The notes under the pieces: generated by a model
Seen by the model: only the letters and a program-made list of their open reading frames with translations
Databases searched by the model: none
What the model was told of the DNA's origin: nothing
Assembly (NCBI RefSeq): GCF_041262165.1
Contig: NZ_JBGCBY010000012.1
Coordinates: 1 to 64,000, forward strand
Length of the DNA: 64,000 nucleotides
Direction of reading: 5' to 3'
Origin: Streptacidiphilus sp041262165
GTDB taxonomy: Bacteria > Actinomycetota > Actinomycetes > Streptomycetales > Streptomycetaceae
Made by a program: the position numbers and the translations under genes
Shown: positions 1 through 8,210 of the stretch, in pieces
Layout: every line of letters begins with the position of its first letter
Numbering within the stretch: the stretch's first letter is position 1

Positions 1-164
1 ACCCCGAGGGGGTCCCGTTTCACGTGCTGCACGCTCCCCGGGGGGCGACCCCCGGACCCCCGGTGGGAAACCCCGAGGGGGTCCCGTTTCACGTGCTGCA
101 CGCTCCCCGGGGGGCGACCCCCGGACCCCCGGTGGGAAACCCCGAGGGGGTCCCGTTTCACGTG
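1..164. repeat. 69-bp tandem repeat array with parS half-sites
   Basis: Two full 69-bp units (starting at 1 and 70) and the beginning of a third (139) are identical as far as they can be compared. Each unit carries GTTTCACGTG (17-26, 86-95, 155-164), the left 10 bases of the 14-bp parS consensus, followed by unrelated GC-rich sequence in the first two units. The array is cut by the window edge, so more units may lie upstream. It lies beyond the 3' end of ino1; no credible gene is seen in it. Confidence 0.9.
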
Positions 165-182
165 AAACGGGACCCCCTCGGG
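141..182. promoter_or_regulatory. 42-bp perfect palindrome containing parS; possible ino1 terminator
   Basis: Positions 141-182 form an uninterrupted 21+21 bp palindrome centred between 161 and 162. Its central 14 bases, GTTTCACGTGAAAC (155-168), match exactly the parS sequence bound by chromosomal ParB in Streptomyces and Bacillus. Known Streptomyces parS sites cluster around oriC, which agrees with the gene content here. The flanking palindrome could also form a hairpin in the ino1 transcript, whose stop codon is about 50 bp away, so a terminator role is possible. The parS identity is direct from sequence; binding and termination are inferred. Confidence 0.88.
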
Positions 183-230
183 TGTGCGGAACACACCCGC
201 AGGGTGTCACCTCGGCTCAGCGCCAAGCGT

Positions 231-1313
231 TCAGCGCTCGACCTCGCCGCGGATGAACTTCTCGACGTTGTCGCGGGCCTCGTCGTCGAAGAACTGCACC
301 GGCGGGGACTTCATCAGGTAGGAGGACGCGGAGAGGATCGGTCCACCGATACCGCGGTCCTTGGCGATCTTCGCCGCCCGCACCGCGTCGATGATGACGC
401 CGGCGGAGTTCGGGGAGTCCCAGACCTCGAGCTTGTACTCCAGGTTCAGCGGGACGTCGCCGAAGGCACGACCCTCGAGGCGCACATACGCCCACTTGCG
501 GTCGTCCAGCCAGGCGACGTAGTCCGAGGGGCCGATGTGGACGTTCTTGGCGCCCAGGTCGCGGTCGACGATCTGGGAGGTGACGGCCTGGGTCTTGGAG
601 ATCTTCTTGGACTCCAGCCGGTCACGCTCGAGCATGTTCTTGAAGTCCATGTTGCCGCCGACGTTCAGCTGCATGGTGCGCTCCAGCAGGACACCACGGT
701 CCTCGAAGAGCTTCGCCATCACGCGGTGCGTGATCGTCGCGCCGACCTGGGACTTGATGTCGTCACCGATGATCGGCACGCCGGCCTCGGTGAACTTGTC
801 CGCCCACTCCTTGGTGCCGGCGATGAACACCGGGAGGGCGTTGACGAAGGCGACCTTGGCATCGATGGCGCACTGGGCGTAGAACCTGGCCGCGTCCTCG
901 GAGCCGACCGGCAGGTAGCAGACCAGAACGTCGATCTTGCGGTCCTTCAGAACCTGGACGACGTCGACCGGCTCCTCGGAGGACTGCTCGATGGTCTCCA
1001 GGTAGTACTTGCCCAGACCGTCGAGGGTCGGGCCGCGCTGGACCATGACGCCGGTCGGCGGCACGTCGCAGATCTTGATGGTGTTGTTCTCGCTGGCGCC
1101 GATGGCGTGCGCGAGGTCCTGGCCGACCTTCTTGGCGTCGACGTCGAACGCGGCGTGGAACTCCACGTCGCGGACGTGATACTCACCGAACTGCACGTGC
1201 ATGAGACCGGGCACGCGGCTGTTCGGGTCGGCGTCCTTGTAGTACTCGACGCCCTGGACAAGCGAGGCGGCACAGTTGCCCACACCCACGATGGCTACGC
1301 GAACCGAACTCAT
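231..1313 (-). CDS. ino1: Inositol-3-phosphate synthase
   Basis: The 360-aa protein matches the short actinobacterial form of myo-inositol-1-phosphate synthase. This cytosolic NAD-dependent enzyme turns glucose-6-phosphate into inositol phosphate, the precursor of phosphatidylinositol and mycothiol. Visible features are the N-terminal Rossmann segment (VAIVGVGNCAASLVQG), the GDDIKSQVGAT block and NVGGNMDFKNM, both conserved in the family. A GGGAG site lies about 9 nt before the ATG. It is downstream of and co-oriented with a padR gene (207-bp gap), and the parS palindrome follows its stop. Function is secure from family resemblance; regulation by the PadR neighbour is an inference. Confidence 0.93.
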   Translation of the reverse strand: MSSVRVAIVGVGNCAASLVQGVEYYKDADPNSRVPGLMHVQFGEYHVRDVEFHAAFDVDAKKVGQDLAHAIGASENNTIKICDVPPTGVMVQRGPTLDGLGKYYLETIEQSSEEPVDVVQVLKDRKIDVLVCYLPVGSEDAARFYAQCAIDAKVAFVNALPVFIAGTKEWADKFTEAGVPIIGDDIKSQVGATITHRVMAKLFEDRGVLLERTMQLNVGGNMDFKNMLERDRLESKKISKTQAVTSQIVDRDLGAKNVHIGPSDYVAWLDDRKWAYVRLEGRAFGDVPLNLEYKLEVWDSPNSAGVIIDAVRAAKIAKDRGIGGPILSASSYLMKSPPVQFFDDEARDNVEKFIRGEVER

Positions 1314-1520
1314 TCCGGCTGCTCCCTGTTGTGATCGTGAGGGCCGCGTGGTGAACGCGACTCCTCAGCTGGTTGCTTCAGCGGACGGTCCGGACCGGTG
1401 CGGCGTGGTCCGTCCTTGGATACGTCCTTGCGGAACGTCAATGCGTTTGCTGGGCAGTCCCCCTGCCGCCCGCGTGCGTGATCCGCGCCTGCTGTTGGAG
1501 CCGGCGGGGTCGCGCGAGGG

Positions 1521-2255
1521 TCAGCGCTCCGAGGAGGAGCGCCCCGGGCGGTGGGGTGGCTGTGCGGTGATGTCCGCGGGCCGGTCCCTGCCGTCCGAAG
1601 TCTGTGAGGTGGGAGTGAGGATGGGGCCGGAGCCTGAGCCGGGTGGTTCGCCCGGCGGCCCGGCGTCTCTGGCTCCTGCGTCGGAGCTGCGTCCGGTGCG
1701 ATTGGCGCGCTCGGTCTCGATCAGCTCGTTGAGCCAACGGACCTCGCGCTCCACTGACTCCAGGCCGTGGCGCTGGAGTTCGAGGGTGTAACCGTCGAGC
1801 CGTTCCCGGGTGCGTGCCAGCGAGGTGCGCATGCGTTCCATCCGCTCCTCGAGCCTGCTGCGGCGCCCTTCCAGGACGCGCATCCGCACCGCCCGGTCGG
1901 TCTGGCCGAAGAAGGCGAAGTGCACCCCGAAGTGCTCGTCCTCCCAGGCGTCCGGGCCGGAGTCGGCGAGCAACTCCTCGAAGCGCTGCTTGCCCTCGGG
2001 AGTGAGCCGGTAGACGATCTTGGATCGCTTGCCGTTGAGCGCCGTGGCCGGAATGTACTCGGTGTCGGGATTGTCCTCGACCAGGAAACCCTGGGCGACC
2101 AGCCCCTTGAGGCAGGGGTAGAGCGTCCCGTAGGAGAAGGCACGGAAGGAACCAAGCAACACGTTGAGGCGTTTACGCAGTTCGTAGCCGTGCATGGGGG
2201 CGTCGTGGAGCAGGCCGAGGACGGCGAACTCAAGGATGCCGGAGCGTCTGCTCAT
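1521..2255 (-). CDS. PadR-family transcriptional regulator
   Basis: This 244-aa protein has an N-terminal PadR winged helix (about residues 5-80, with the LEFAVLGLLHDAPMHGYELR signature) and a charged helical C-terminal region (about 110-195), as in PadR-s2 proteins. It ends in a Gly/Pro/Ser-rich tail. An upstream in-frame start is possible, but the ATG at 2255 has a GAGGAGG site about 9 nt away and begins where the family begins (MSRRSGILEF). A 33-bp palindrome with PadR-type ATGT...ACAT symmetry lies 35-67 bp upstream, suggesting autoregulation. ino1 follows on the same strand and may be a second target. The ligand is unknown. Confidence 0.9.
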   Translation of the reverse strand: MSRRSGILEFAVLGLLHDAPMHGYELRKRLNVLLGSFRAFSYGTLYPCLKGLVAQGFLVEDNPDTEYIPATALNGKRSKIVYRLTPEGKQRFEELLADSGPDAWEDEHFGVHFAFFGQTDRAVRMRVLEGRRSRLEERMERMRTSLARTRERLDGYTLELQRHGLESVEREVRWLNELIETERANRTGRSSDAGARDAGPPGEPPGSGSGPILTPTSQTSDGRDRPADITAQPPHRPGRSSSER

Positions 2256-2289
2256 GCTGTGCCGCCTCCTCTCGCTGCCGTCGCTATGC

Positions 2290-2322
2290 CGTCTCGATGT
2301 ATCGAGTCGATACATCGAGACG
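2290..2322. promoter_or_regulatory. Candidate PadR operator
   Basis: A perfect 15-bp inverted repeat with a 3-bp spacer (arm CGTCTCGATGTATCG) lies in the divergent interval between padR and the penicillin-binding protein gene. It contains ATGTATCGA and its mirror TCGATACAT, matching the ATGT-N-ACAT dyads known for PadR regulators. Its position 35 bp before the padR start would place it over the padR promoter. The rest of the 396-bp interval (2256-2651) shows no gene; a weaker GTAGGT/ACCTAC pair lies at 2429-2455. Confidence 0.75.
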
Positions 2323-2651
2323 ATATGCCGCAAGCGGCTCACTAGCAAGGGGCGACTCGGTGAACGTGATCACAACCGGTTCCAGAGCCTGCCTTTCGTA
2401 AGTATCTGCGGGCAGTATGTCCGGATTGGTAGGTGACGCCCGGTTGGCTACCTACTACTGCTGCGTACTCTGTCGCCTATGCAGAATGCCGGGAACCGAT
2501 GTGGCGCCTGGGACGTCCTCGTCCACGGTGCAGTGCGGCCTCTCCGGCCGGTGCCCCGGGGGACTCGCGCACAGGCCGAAAGACCTGTCGCGGATCGGAA
2601 GTGGACCACCGCCTTCAGGCCTAGCGGCCTGTCCGAGGAGCAGCTGGAAGC

Positions 2652-5231
2652 ATGAGCGAACATCGGCGCAAGCAGTCGAACCCGGGAGGAACGTCCCCCG
2701 ATCGTGGTGCGGGGCAGCCGCCGCCGCGCCCCCAGGGCGGTCCGCCGCCGCGCCGTACCGCGCGTCCGCAGGGACAGAACCAGACCACGGCGCAGCCCAG
2801 GATGACCCGCGCCGAGATGCGCAAGGCCGCCCAGTCCAAGGGCCGCCGTGGCGCCGGTGCCGCCAACGGTATGGAGGGCGGTCCGCCCGGCGGCGGTCGG
2901 GGCGGCAAGGGGCCGGCCGGGCCGAGCGGACCCCCGCCGAAGCGTTTCATCGACTACCCGCGCTGGGGCAAGGGCGGCGTCCGGCGCTGGTTGCCGTCGT
3001 TCAAGCAGATCCTGAGCGGCTGCCTGATGATGTTCGCCGCGGTCGTGGGTCTCGTCGGCTACGCGTACGCGACGACCACGGTGCCGCCGGTCAACCCCAG
3101 TACCCAGCAGCAGAACAACATCTTCTACTGGGCCGACGGCAAGACGATCATGGCGACGACCGGCACCGTGAACCGGCAGAACGTGCACCTCACGGATGTG
3201 CCAGTGGCGGTCCAGGAGGACTTCCAGGCAGCCGAGGACGAGACTTTCCGGACCAACTCGGGCGTCGACCCGATGAGCATCCTGCGCGCCGTGCGGAACA
3301 TGGTGACGGGTGGCGCGGTGCAGTCGGGGTCGACCATCACCCAGCAGTGGGTGAAGAACAGCATCCTGGCGAACAGCAGCCAGACCGCGACCCGTAAGTT
3401 CAGCGAGATCATGATCTCGGTGAAGATCGGCCAGGGCTACTACACCAAGGACCAGGTCCTCGAGGGGTACCTCAACAGCAACTACTACGGGCGCGGCGCC
3501 AACGGCATCGAGGCCGCGGCGGAGGCCTACTACGGGGTCCATGCCCAGCAGTTGACCGTCTCCGAGGGCGCCTTCATCGCAGCGACCGTCAACCAGCCCA
3601 GCTTCTACCAGCAGATCGACACCGATCCCAATGTGAAGCCCCAGGCGATCGCCCGCTGGACCTACGTGCTCAACCGGATGGTCCACAACAACTGGATGAC
3701 CGCGGCCGACCGGGCTCAGTACACCCCCGACAAGTTCCCCATGCCCATTGTGTGGAACCAGAACGCGTCGCTGAACGGTCAGGTCGGCTACCTCGTCGAG
3801 ACCGCCCAGAACTACGTCGAGAGCCACACCAATCCCAAGGTGACGGACGCGGAGTTCGCCAAGGGGGGCTTCCGGGTCTACACGACCTTCGACAAGAAGA
3901 AGATCGCCGACATGTCCGCGGCCGTGGACAAGATGCAGAAGGATCACCTCGATCCCAAGAAGCGTCCCAAGACGGACACCTTCATCCAGACCGGTGCGGC
4001 CTCCATCGACCCGTCGACCGGGGCGGTGGTCGCGCTCTACGGTGGCCCGGGCATGGACAAGGGCCACTTCGTCAACAACGCCAACACCTCCGGCGTGCCG
4101 GTGGGATCGACCTTCAAGCCGATCGTGATGGCCGCCGCGCTGCAGAACGGCGCGATACTCACCCCAGGCGCCCAGTCCTCGCCGATCACGCCGGACAGCA
4201 AGTTCAACGGCGACAACGGGATCACCATCAAGAACCAGCAGGGCAATCTGCTGACGGACGCGGCGGATCCCACCGGGATCCTGCACCAGCAGAACGACGA
4301 CAACACCAAGCGGGGCTTCATCACCCTGCGCACCGCGATGGACGACTCCGTCAACACGCCCTACGTGCAGTTGGGTGAGGACGTCGGTTACTCCAACGTC
4401 GAGAAGATGGCCACCGACCTGGGCCTCGACCACACGATCCTCACGCACGACACGGCCGGCTTCTACATCGGCACGTCCACTCCGAGTGCGATCCGGATGG
4501 CGAACGTCTATGCCACTTTCGCCAGCGGCGGCATCTACCACGACCCCTACTCGGTCGCCAAGCTCGACTACAGCGGAGCCGATCAACAGCCGGTGCTGAG
4601 CAAGCCGCTGATGAAGCCGGTCATGACCCCCTCGACCGCGAACACGATCAACAGCATGCTGCAGGACGTCATCAAGAACGGCACCGCAACTCCCGCGCAG
4701 GTGATCAACCGTCCCGCGGCCGGCAAGACCGGTACCACCGACGAGTACAAGTCCGCGTGGTTCATCGGATACACGCCGCAGCTCGCGACCGCGGTCACCA
4801 TGTTCCGGGAGGACCCGGCCCACCCGACGCTGGTCAGCATGTCCGGCGCCGGTGGCTACCCCAAGTTCTTCGGTCGCGCGCTTCCGCTCCAGGTGTGGGT
4901 GAACTACATGTCCCAGGCCCTGAACGGACTGCCGGCCACGAGCTTCCCGCCCGCCCCCACCCTGGGGACCGGCTCCAACGAGTCGGGCGCACCGTCGCCC
5001 TCCGCGTCGGCCAGCGCGAGCGCAAGCAGCTCGGCGTCGGCGTCGCGGTCCGCGGCACCGTCGACGAGTCCGTCGGCGCCGCCGTCCAACAGTCCTTCGA
5101 CCTCTCCCTCGGCGACGGACACCTGCCTCCTGTTCGCCTGCATCACGCCGAGCAGCTCGCCCACCGACACCGGCTCGGCATCGCCGAGCTCCAGTCGCAC
5201 CAAGCGCGCAACCCCGACGTGGACCCCCTGA
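2652..5231 (+). CDS. Bifunctional penicillin-binding protein (GT51 plus transpeptidase)
   Basis: This 859-aa class A PBP polymerises and cross-links peptidoglycan outside the membrane. A Pro/Gly/Arg-rich cytoplasmic region (1-115) precedes one transmembrane segment (about 117-140). The GT51 domain shows EDETF (195-199) and QSGSTITQQ (224-232). The transpeptidase domain has all three active-site motifs: SxxK as STFK (S486, K489), SVN (566-568) and KTG (692-694). The C-terminus from about 775 is a Ser/Ala/Pro-rich, probably extracytoplasmic tail. The ATG has GGAAG close upstream. It may be co-transcribed with nothing downstream, since a strong hairpin follows its stop. Confidence 0.95.
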   Translation: MSEHRRKQSNPGGTSPDRGAGQPPPRPQGGPPPRRTARPQGQNQTTAQPRMTRAEMRKAAQSKGRRGAGAANGMEGGPPGGGRGGKGPAGPSGPPPKRFIDYPRWGKGGVRRWLPSFKQILSGCLMMFAAVVGLVGYAYATTTVPPVNPSTQQQNNIFYWADGKTIMATTGTVNRQNVHLTDVPVAVQEDFQAAEDETFRTNSGVDPMSILRAVRNMVTGGAVQSGSTITQQWVKNSILANSSQTATRKFSEIMISVKIGQGYYTKDQVLEGYLNSNYYGRGANGIEAAAEAYYGVHAQQLTVSEGAFIAATVNQPSFYQQIDTDPNVKPQAIARWTYVLNRMVHNNWMTAADRAQYTPDKFPMPIVWNQNASLNGQVGYLVETAQNYVESHTNPKVTDAEFAKGGFRVYTTFDKKKIADMSAAVDKMQKDHLDPKKRPKTDTFIQTGAASIDPSTGAVVALYGGPGMDKGHFVNNANTSGVPVGSTFKPIVMAAALQNGAILTPGAQSSPITPDSKFNGDNGITIKNQQGNLLTDAADPTGILHQQNDDNTKRGFITLRTAMDDSVNTPYVQLGEDVGYSNVEKMATDLGLDHTILTHDTAGFYIGTSTPSAIRMANVYATFASGGIYHDPYSVAKLDYSGADQQPVLSKPLMKPVMTPSTANTINSMLQDVIKNGTATPAQVINRPAAGKTGTTDEYKSAWFIGYTPQLATAVTMFREDPAHPTLVSMSGAGGYPKFFGRALPLQVWVNYMSQALNGLPATSFPPAPTLGTGSNESGAPSPSASASASASSSASASRSAAPSTSPSAPPSNSPSTSPSATDTCLLFACITPSSSPTDTGSASPSSSRTKRATPTWTP

Positions 5232-5257
5232 TCCGACGTTCCTGAACCGACGATCGC

Positions 5258-5286
5258 CCGGCCCCGGTGCAACGCACCGGGGCCGG
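5258..5286. terminator. Terminator hairpin after the PBP gene
   Basis: A perfect 13-bp stem (CCGGCCCCGGTGC) with an AAC loop begins 27 bp after the PBP stop codon. There is no T-run, as is common for Streptomyces terminators. Confidence 0.75.
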
Positions 5287-5424
5287 CGTCATGTGCGGCG
5301 CACAGCCGGCGCCGGCCCGGCGTCCGGCCCGCAGCCGGCCCGAAGCGGACAGTTAGCCCGTTCCGGGCGCTGGGTCCGGTCGAACTGCCGGGTGCCCGGT
5401 CCAGGAAAGGGAACGTGCGGCAGG

Positions 5425-6954
5425 ATGTCCGGCATGACGTCGAGCGAGCGTGACGAGGCAGCGGCGCCCGAGCCGGACCGTACTCCCGGGGAGGGCACCC
5501 TGACGCTGCCCACGCCGCCGCCCGAGGACACCGTCGTCGTCCCCGCCGACGAGGACCCGGTCGCCGCCGCGAGCAGCGAGCTGCTAGGCGGTGCGCCCGG
5601 ACGCCGCGCGCTGCTGGGGGTCAGCTGGTGGACGGCCGCCCGCGTGCTGGCCGTGTGCACGATCGTGGTCTTCGCCCTCGGCATGGTGCAGAAGATCCCC
5701 TGCTACAACAGCGGTTGGTTCTACGGCGCCACCGCGCAGTACGACCACGCTTGCTACAGCGACATCCCGCACCTCTTCACCCTGCGCGGCTTCTCCATCG
5801 GGAACGTCCCCTACCTGGACAAGCTCCCCGGCGCGACCGACCCGCACATGCAGTACCTGGAGTACCCGGTCGTCACCGGCCTGTTCATGTGGGTCGCGGG
5901 CTGGCTGACGCCGTCGAGCGGTGGCGACGTCCACCGCGAGCAGGCGTTCTGGCTGATCAACTCCGGCATGCTGATGGTGTGTGCGGTGGTGGCCGTGATC
6001 GCGCTGATGCGCACGCACCGCCGCCGCCCCTGGGACGCGCTGCTGTTCGCGCTGGCGCCGGTGCTCGCCCTGGACTCCACCATCAACTGGGACCTGCTGG
6101 CCGTCGCCCTCACCGCCGTGGGAATGGCCTGCTGGGCCAACCGCCGCGCCCCCTGGGCGGGCGCCTTCCTCGGCCTGGCCGTCGCCGCGAAGCTCTACCC
6201 GGTGTTCCTGCTCGGCCCGCTGCTGCTGCTCTGCTGGCGCGCCGGGCGGATGCGCGAGTTCGGCCAGGCCCTGGCCGGCGCGATCGTCGCCTGGCTGGTC
6301 GTGGACCTGCCGTTCATGCTGCTGAACTTCAGCGGATGGGCGACGTTCTACTCGTTCAGCCAGACGCGGGGGATCGACTACGGGTCGTTCTGGCTCATCC
6401 TCTCCCAGAACGGCCTGATCAACCTGTCGGTCTCGACGGTCAACACGGTGATCGCGCTGCTGCTCGCCGTGTGCTGCCTGGGCATCGCCTGGCTGGCCCT
6501 CGCCGCGCAGCGCCGCCCACGGCTCGCCCAGCTTGCCTTCCTGGTCGTCGCCGCGTTCGTCCTCACCAACAAGGTCTACTCGCCCCAGTACGTGCTGTGG
6601 CTGACCCCACTGGCCGCACTCGCCCGACCGCGCTGGCGGGACTTCCTGGTGTGGCAGAGCTGCGAGGTCATCTACTTCCTGGCGATCTGGTACAACTTCG
6701 CCTACACCTCCAGCACCAACCAGAAGGGGCTGCCCACGGACTGGTACCACGCGGCGATCGCCGTCCACATTCTGGGGACGCTCTACCTGTGTGTAATCGT
6801 CATCCGCGACGTGCTGCTGCCGGAGTTCGACGTGGTGCGCTGGGACGGAAGTGATGATCCGTCAGGAGGCGTATTGGACATGGCAGATGACGCTTTCGTC
6901 ATCGGTGGAAAGTCCTACGACTCGCCCATGTACGCGGACGTGACGCCCAGTTGA
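5425..6954 (+). CDS. GT87-like integral membrane glycosyltransferase
   Basis: The 509-aa polytopic membrane protein resembles the GT87 / DUF2029 family of polyprenol-phosphate-dependent sugar transferases (GT-C fold). An acidic N-terminal cytoplasmic stretch of about 65 residues is followed by roughly ten hydrophobic helices. An early luminal loop contains YNSGWFYG and a DPHMQYLEYPV segment, in the place where GT-C enzymes keep their acidic catalytic residues. The start chosen is the ATG at 5425 (GGAAAGG 12-14 nt upstream); 5434 is an alternative. The adjacent PBP suggests cell-envelope work, but donor and acceptor cannot be read from sequence. Confidence 0.75.
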   Translation: MSGMTSSERDEAAAPEPDRTPGEGTLTLPTPPPEDTVVVPADEDPVAAASSELLGGAPGRRALLGVSWWTAARVLAVCTIVVFALGMVQKIPCYNSGWFYGATAQYDHACYSDIPHLFTLRGFSIGNVPYLDKLPGATDPHMQYLEYPVVTGLFMWVAGWLTPSSGGDVHREQAFWLINSGMLMVCAVVAVIALMRTHRRRPWDALLFALAPVLALDSTINWDLLAVALTAVGMACWANRRAPWAGAFLGLAVAAKLYPVFLLGPLLLLCWRAGRMREFGQALAGAIVAWLVVDLPFMLLNFSGWATFYSFSQTRGIDYGSFWLILSQNGLINLSVSTVNTVIALLLAVCCLGIAWLALAAQRRPRLAQLAFLVVAAFVLTNKVYSPQYVLWLTPLAALARPRWRDFLVWQSCEVIYFLAIWYNFAYTSSTNQKGLPTDWYHAAIAVHILGTLYLCVIVIRDVLLPEFDVVRWDGSDDPSGGVLDMADDAFVIGGKSYDSPMYADVTPS

Positions 6955-6958
6955 GCCC

Positions 6959-6989
6959 TGTGGACAAGTGCCGCCGGGCCTGTGGATAA
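6959..6989. promoter_or_regulatory. Pair of DnaA-box sequences
   Basis: TGTGGACAA (6959-6967) and TGTGGATAA (6981-6989) are perfect reverse-strand copies of TTGTCCACA and TTATCCACA, the preferred Streptomyces and classical DnaA boxes. They are 22 bp apart in the interval between two convergent genes, with a weaker CTGTCCACC-like site just after. A role in DnaA titration is an inference. Confidence 0.6.
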
Positions 6990-7114
6990 CCCGCTGTCCA
7001 CCGGCCCGCTCCACTGGGCCCCAACTCGACTCGAACGGACTTGAGTTGGGCGGGCGCGCGGCTGAGTCGACGGGCCGTCAGGTCCGAACTTCTGCGTGCG
7101 TGCGGGCCTGTCGG

Positions 7115-8149
7115 TCAGCCCCGGTCGGCGATGCGGTCGAACAGCGTGGTGGTGTGACGGAGCGTCGCCTTCAGCTCCTCGCCCACCTGCGGGGGCTGGA
7201 CCTCGCCGGGGAGCCAGAGCAGGGAGACCTGCATGTGCGGGGGTTCGGCAAAGGCGACCTTCGCGCCGTTCCAGCTGAACGGCGAGGCGGTGCGGTTGAG
7301 GGTCGCCAGGCCGGCCCGGGCGAGGTTCTTGGCGCGGGGGGTGAGGCCGGTGAGGTACTTGGGGGCCTCCAGGCCCACACCGTGGGCCGTGCCGCCCGCC
7401 ACCACGAGAAGGTGGCCGTCGCCCGCCGCGCGGTGCTGGCGGTAGCCGTAGCGCTCGCCCTTGGCCAGCGGGTGCGCCTCCATCACGGTGCCGCGGCACT
7501 CGATCACCCCGTGGTCGCCGAGCCACAGCTGCGTGCCGATCCGGGGCCGGAAGTGGATGTCCGGGTAGCGCTGCGAGAGCTCGGCGACCTCCGGTGCCCT
7601 CAGGTGGCTGACGAACATCCGCCGCACCGGCAGGCCGGCGGCGCGGAGCTGATCGACCCACTGCGCGGTCTCCCCGAGCGGGTCGACGCCCTCCGGCCGG
7701 TCCATGGGCAGGTGGACGGCGAAGCCCTCGACCCGGACGTCGTCGATGGCCATGCGCAGCTTGGGCAGGTCCTCGGGGGAGACCCCGTGCCGGCGCATGC
7801 TGGTCATGCACTCGATGATCACGCGTCCGCCGACCAGTCCCCGGACGCCCTCGATGGTGCCGACGGTGCGGATGACGCGCTGCGGCAGCGGCACCGTGTC
7901 CTCGCGGATGCGGTACGGGGTGAGGACGATCAGGTCGCGGCCGAAGTAGTCCTTCAGCTCGGCCGCCTCGTACGGGGTGCCGACGGCGAGGACGTCCGCG
8001 CCGAGGCGGGTGGCCTCCTCGGCGAGGCGGACGTTGCGGAATCCGTAGCCGTTGCCCTTGGCGACCGGGACCAGGCCGGGGAAGGACTCCACGACGGAGC
8101 GCTGGTGGGCACGCCAGCGGGGGGTGTCCACGTACAGGGTGAGCGCCAT
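7115..8149 (-). CDS. Alanine-racemase-like PLP protein
   Basis: The 344-aa protein has an alanine racemase N-terminal-type barrel. PVAKGNGYGF (K31) corresponds to the PLP-lysine motif usually written AVKANAYG, and GYRQHRAAGDG lies in the region of the C-terminal domain. It is slightly shorter than biosynthetic Alr (about 370-390 aa) and its sequence is divergent, so substrate specificity is uncertain. It follows femX by 61 bp on the same strand, which suggests an operon making or using amino acids for the peptidoglycan cross-bridge. The start ATG at 8149 fits the beginning of the domain. Confidence 0.75.
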   Translation of the reverse strand: MALTLYVDTPRWRAHQRSVVESFPGLVPVAKGNGYGFRNVRLAEEATRLGADVLAVGTPYEAAELKDYFGRDLIVLTPYRIREDTVPLPQRVIRTVGTIEGVRGLVGGRVIIECMTSMRRHGVSPEDLPKLRMAIDDVRVEGFAVHLPMDRPEGVDPLGETAQWVDQLRAAGLPVRRMFVSHLRAPEVAELSQRYPDIHFRPRIGTQLWLGDHGVIECRGTVMEAHPLAKGERYGYRQHRAAGDGHLLVVAGGTAHGVGLEAPKYLTGLTPRAKNLARAGLATLNRTASPFSWNGAKVAFAEPPHMQVSLLWLPGEVQPPQVGEELKATLRHTTTLFDRIADRG

Positions 8150-8210
8150 GAGGTGGGAGTGCCTTCCGTACCGGTTCGGGCGGGGACTGACTCGGCGGTG
8201 CGACGGGGTG

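Noticed and set aside
24..1334. Long plus-strand open frame antisense to ino1
   Set aside because: It is a high-GC shadow frame: it begins in the tandem repeat and has no domain similarity, whereas the minus strand encodes a complete inositol phosphate synthase.
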